Assembly: GCA_964431965.1 (NCBI GenBank)
Contig: CAYSLU010000114.1
Location: forward strand, 1-13,984
Direction of reading: 5' to 3'
DNA length: 13,984 nucleotides
Source of the DNA: CAYSLU01 sp964431965
GTDB taxonomy: Bacteria; Verrucomicrobiota; Kiritimatiellia; CAIKKV01; CAYSLU01
Position numbers and translations under genes: made by a program. Below, piece by piece: positions 13,201-13,984 of this stretch. How positions within the stretch are numbered: position 1 is the first letter of the stretch; every line of letters begins with the position of its first letter. The notes beneath the pieces are model-generated. The model ran no database searches. It saw only the letters and a program-made list of their open reading frames with translations, and was not told the origin of the DNA.

Positions 13201-13984
13201 GGCATTGAGGCGGACCTGGGAGTTGTACTCGATATCGACGCCGGGCCGGATCGCGCGGATCGCCGAGGAGCAGCGGTCGAGGAAGCCGTAGACCGTGTCC
13301 GCGGTGTGCTCGAAGCAGTCGCGCTCGCTGGAATAGGAGCGCCCCGCGGCCGCCATGCGGCGCCGGCACCACTCGCAGTAGCAGGCGTTTTCGTCGAGGT
13401 GGATCATGTCGAACCACATGCCGTCCACGTCATACGCCCGGCACACCTCCTCGGTCTGCGGGATCAGCACCTCCTCGATGTAGGGGCTGTTCAGGCAGAC
13501 GGTGGCCCAGCGGTTGCCGGGCACCGTGTGCCGCGGCGTGCCGTCCGGGCCCAGCTGCTGCCACTCCGGGTGCAGGCGGGCGGCCTCCTCCTCCCACACG
13601 ACGCTGAGGTAGGCGCTCACGGCGATGTCCCGCCTGTGGCAGGCTTCGATCTGGGCGCCGAGGAGGTCGAAGGTCAGCGCCGGGTGGCGCTGGCCGTGCC
13701 TGGCGTTGTAGTAGCACATGCCGTGGTGGCACTTGGCGAAGCAGACAACGTAGTTGACGTTCGCCCGGGCGAGCGTGTCGGCGAACTCGTCCGCGTCGAA
13801 GTCCGCGCCGAGGTCGTCGATCAGGGGCGAGTTGTGGAAGTCGAGGTGGATCTTGCGATAGCGGCCCGCGGTGTTCATGGGGCGGATGATAGCCGCCCGC
13901 CGGGCGGCGGGGCAAGAGGGAGGGGGAGACCCAAATCAGTCCATAAGGAGGGAGGGGATGCGGATGGGCGGCGGCTGACATTGC

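Overview
The window is GC-rich and densely coded. It holds nine protein genes and no rRNA, tRNA, CRISPR array or transposase that I could recognise. The gene content points to a Planctomycetota-Verrucomicrobiota-Chlamydiota type bacterium. The clues are a secreted LamG/Calx-beta protein, a TIM-barrel glycosidase-like protein, a BNR_4 propeller, a stand-alone UroD-like protein and a Gfo/Idh oxidoreductase. A Kiritimatiellota or Lentisphaerota relative is my best guess, from protein style only.

Layout. A BNR_4 beta-propeller gene (22-1290, minus) diverges from rsgA (1651-2715, plus), the only clear housekeeping gene. A UroD/MtaA-like protein follows rsgA on the plus strand (2837-4039). A 576-base non-coding gap (4040-4615) separates it from a convergent operon. 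The gap contains an AT-rich patch, three sizeable hairpins and a hairpin-plus-U7 terminator candidate on the minus strand.

The centre is a tight four-gene minus-strand operon, read from 9231 down to 4616: class III aminotransferase, DeoR-type repressor, amidohydrolase-2 hydrolase, Gfo/Idh/MocA oxidoreductase. Junctions are TGA-C-ATG, an ATGA overlap and a 26-base gap, so the genes are very probably co-expressed. Upstream of the first gene, three TCGTT/AACGA half-sites overlap a candidate -10 box and look like the operator of the embedded repressor. A plausible but unproven reading is a self-regulated pathway for an amino or oxidised sugar: oxidoreductase, lactonase or other hydrolase, and aminotransferase, with the repressor sensing a phosphorylated intermediate.

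Across a 407-base divergent region lies a secreted 754-residue protein with two LamG folds and a Calx-beta domain (9639-11903, plus). It converges, with only 4 bases between stop codons, on a 656-residue glycosidase-like protein (11908-13878, minus). That gene has no Shine-Dalgarno sequence. It has a promoter-like sequence with a palindrome in its spacer, placed so that the mRNA would be nearly leaderless.

The most unusual signals are regulatory and structural: the hairpin cluster in 4040-4615, the palindromes in front of the BNR_4 and glycosidase genes, the DeoR half-site array, and the ECI sequence in the Gfo/Idh protein where EKP is normal. All alignments and repeats were read by eye; no searches or folding programs were run.
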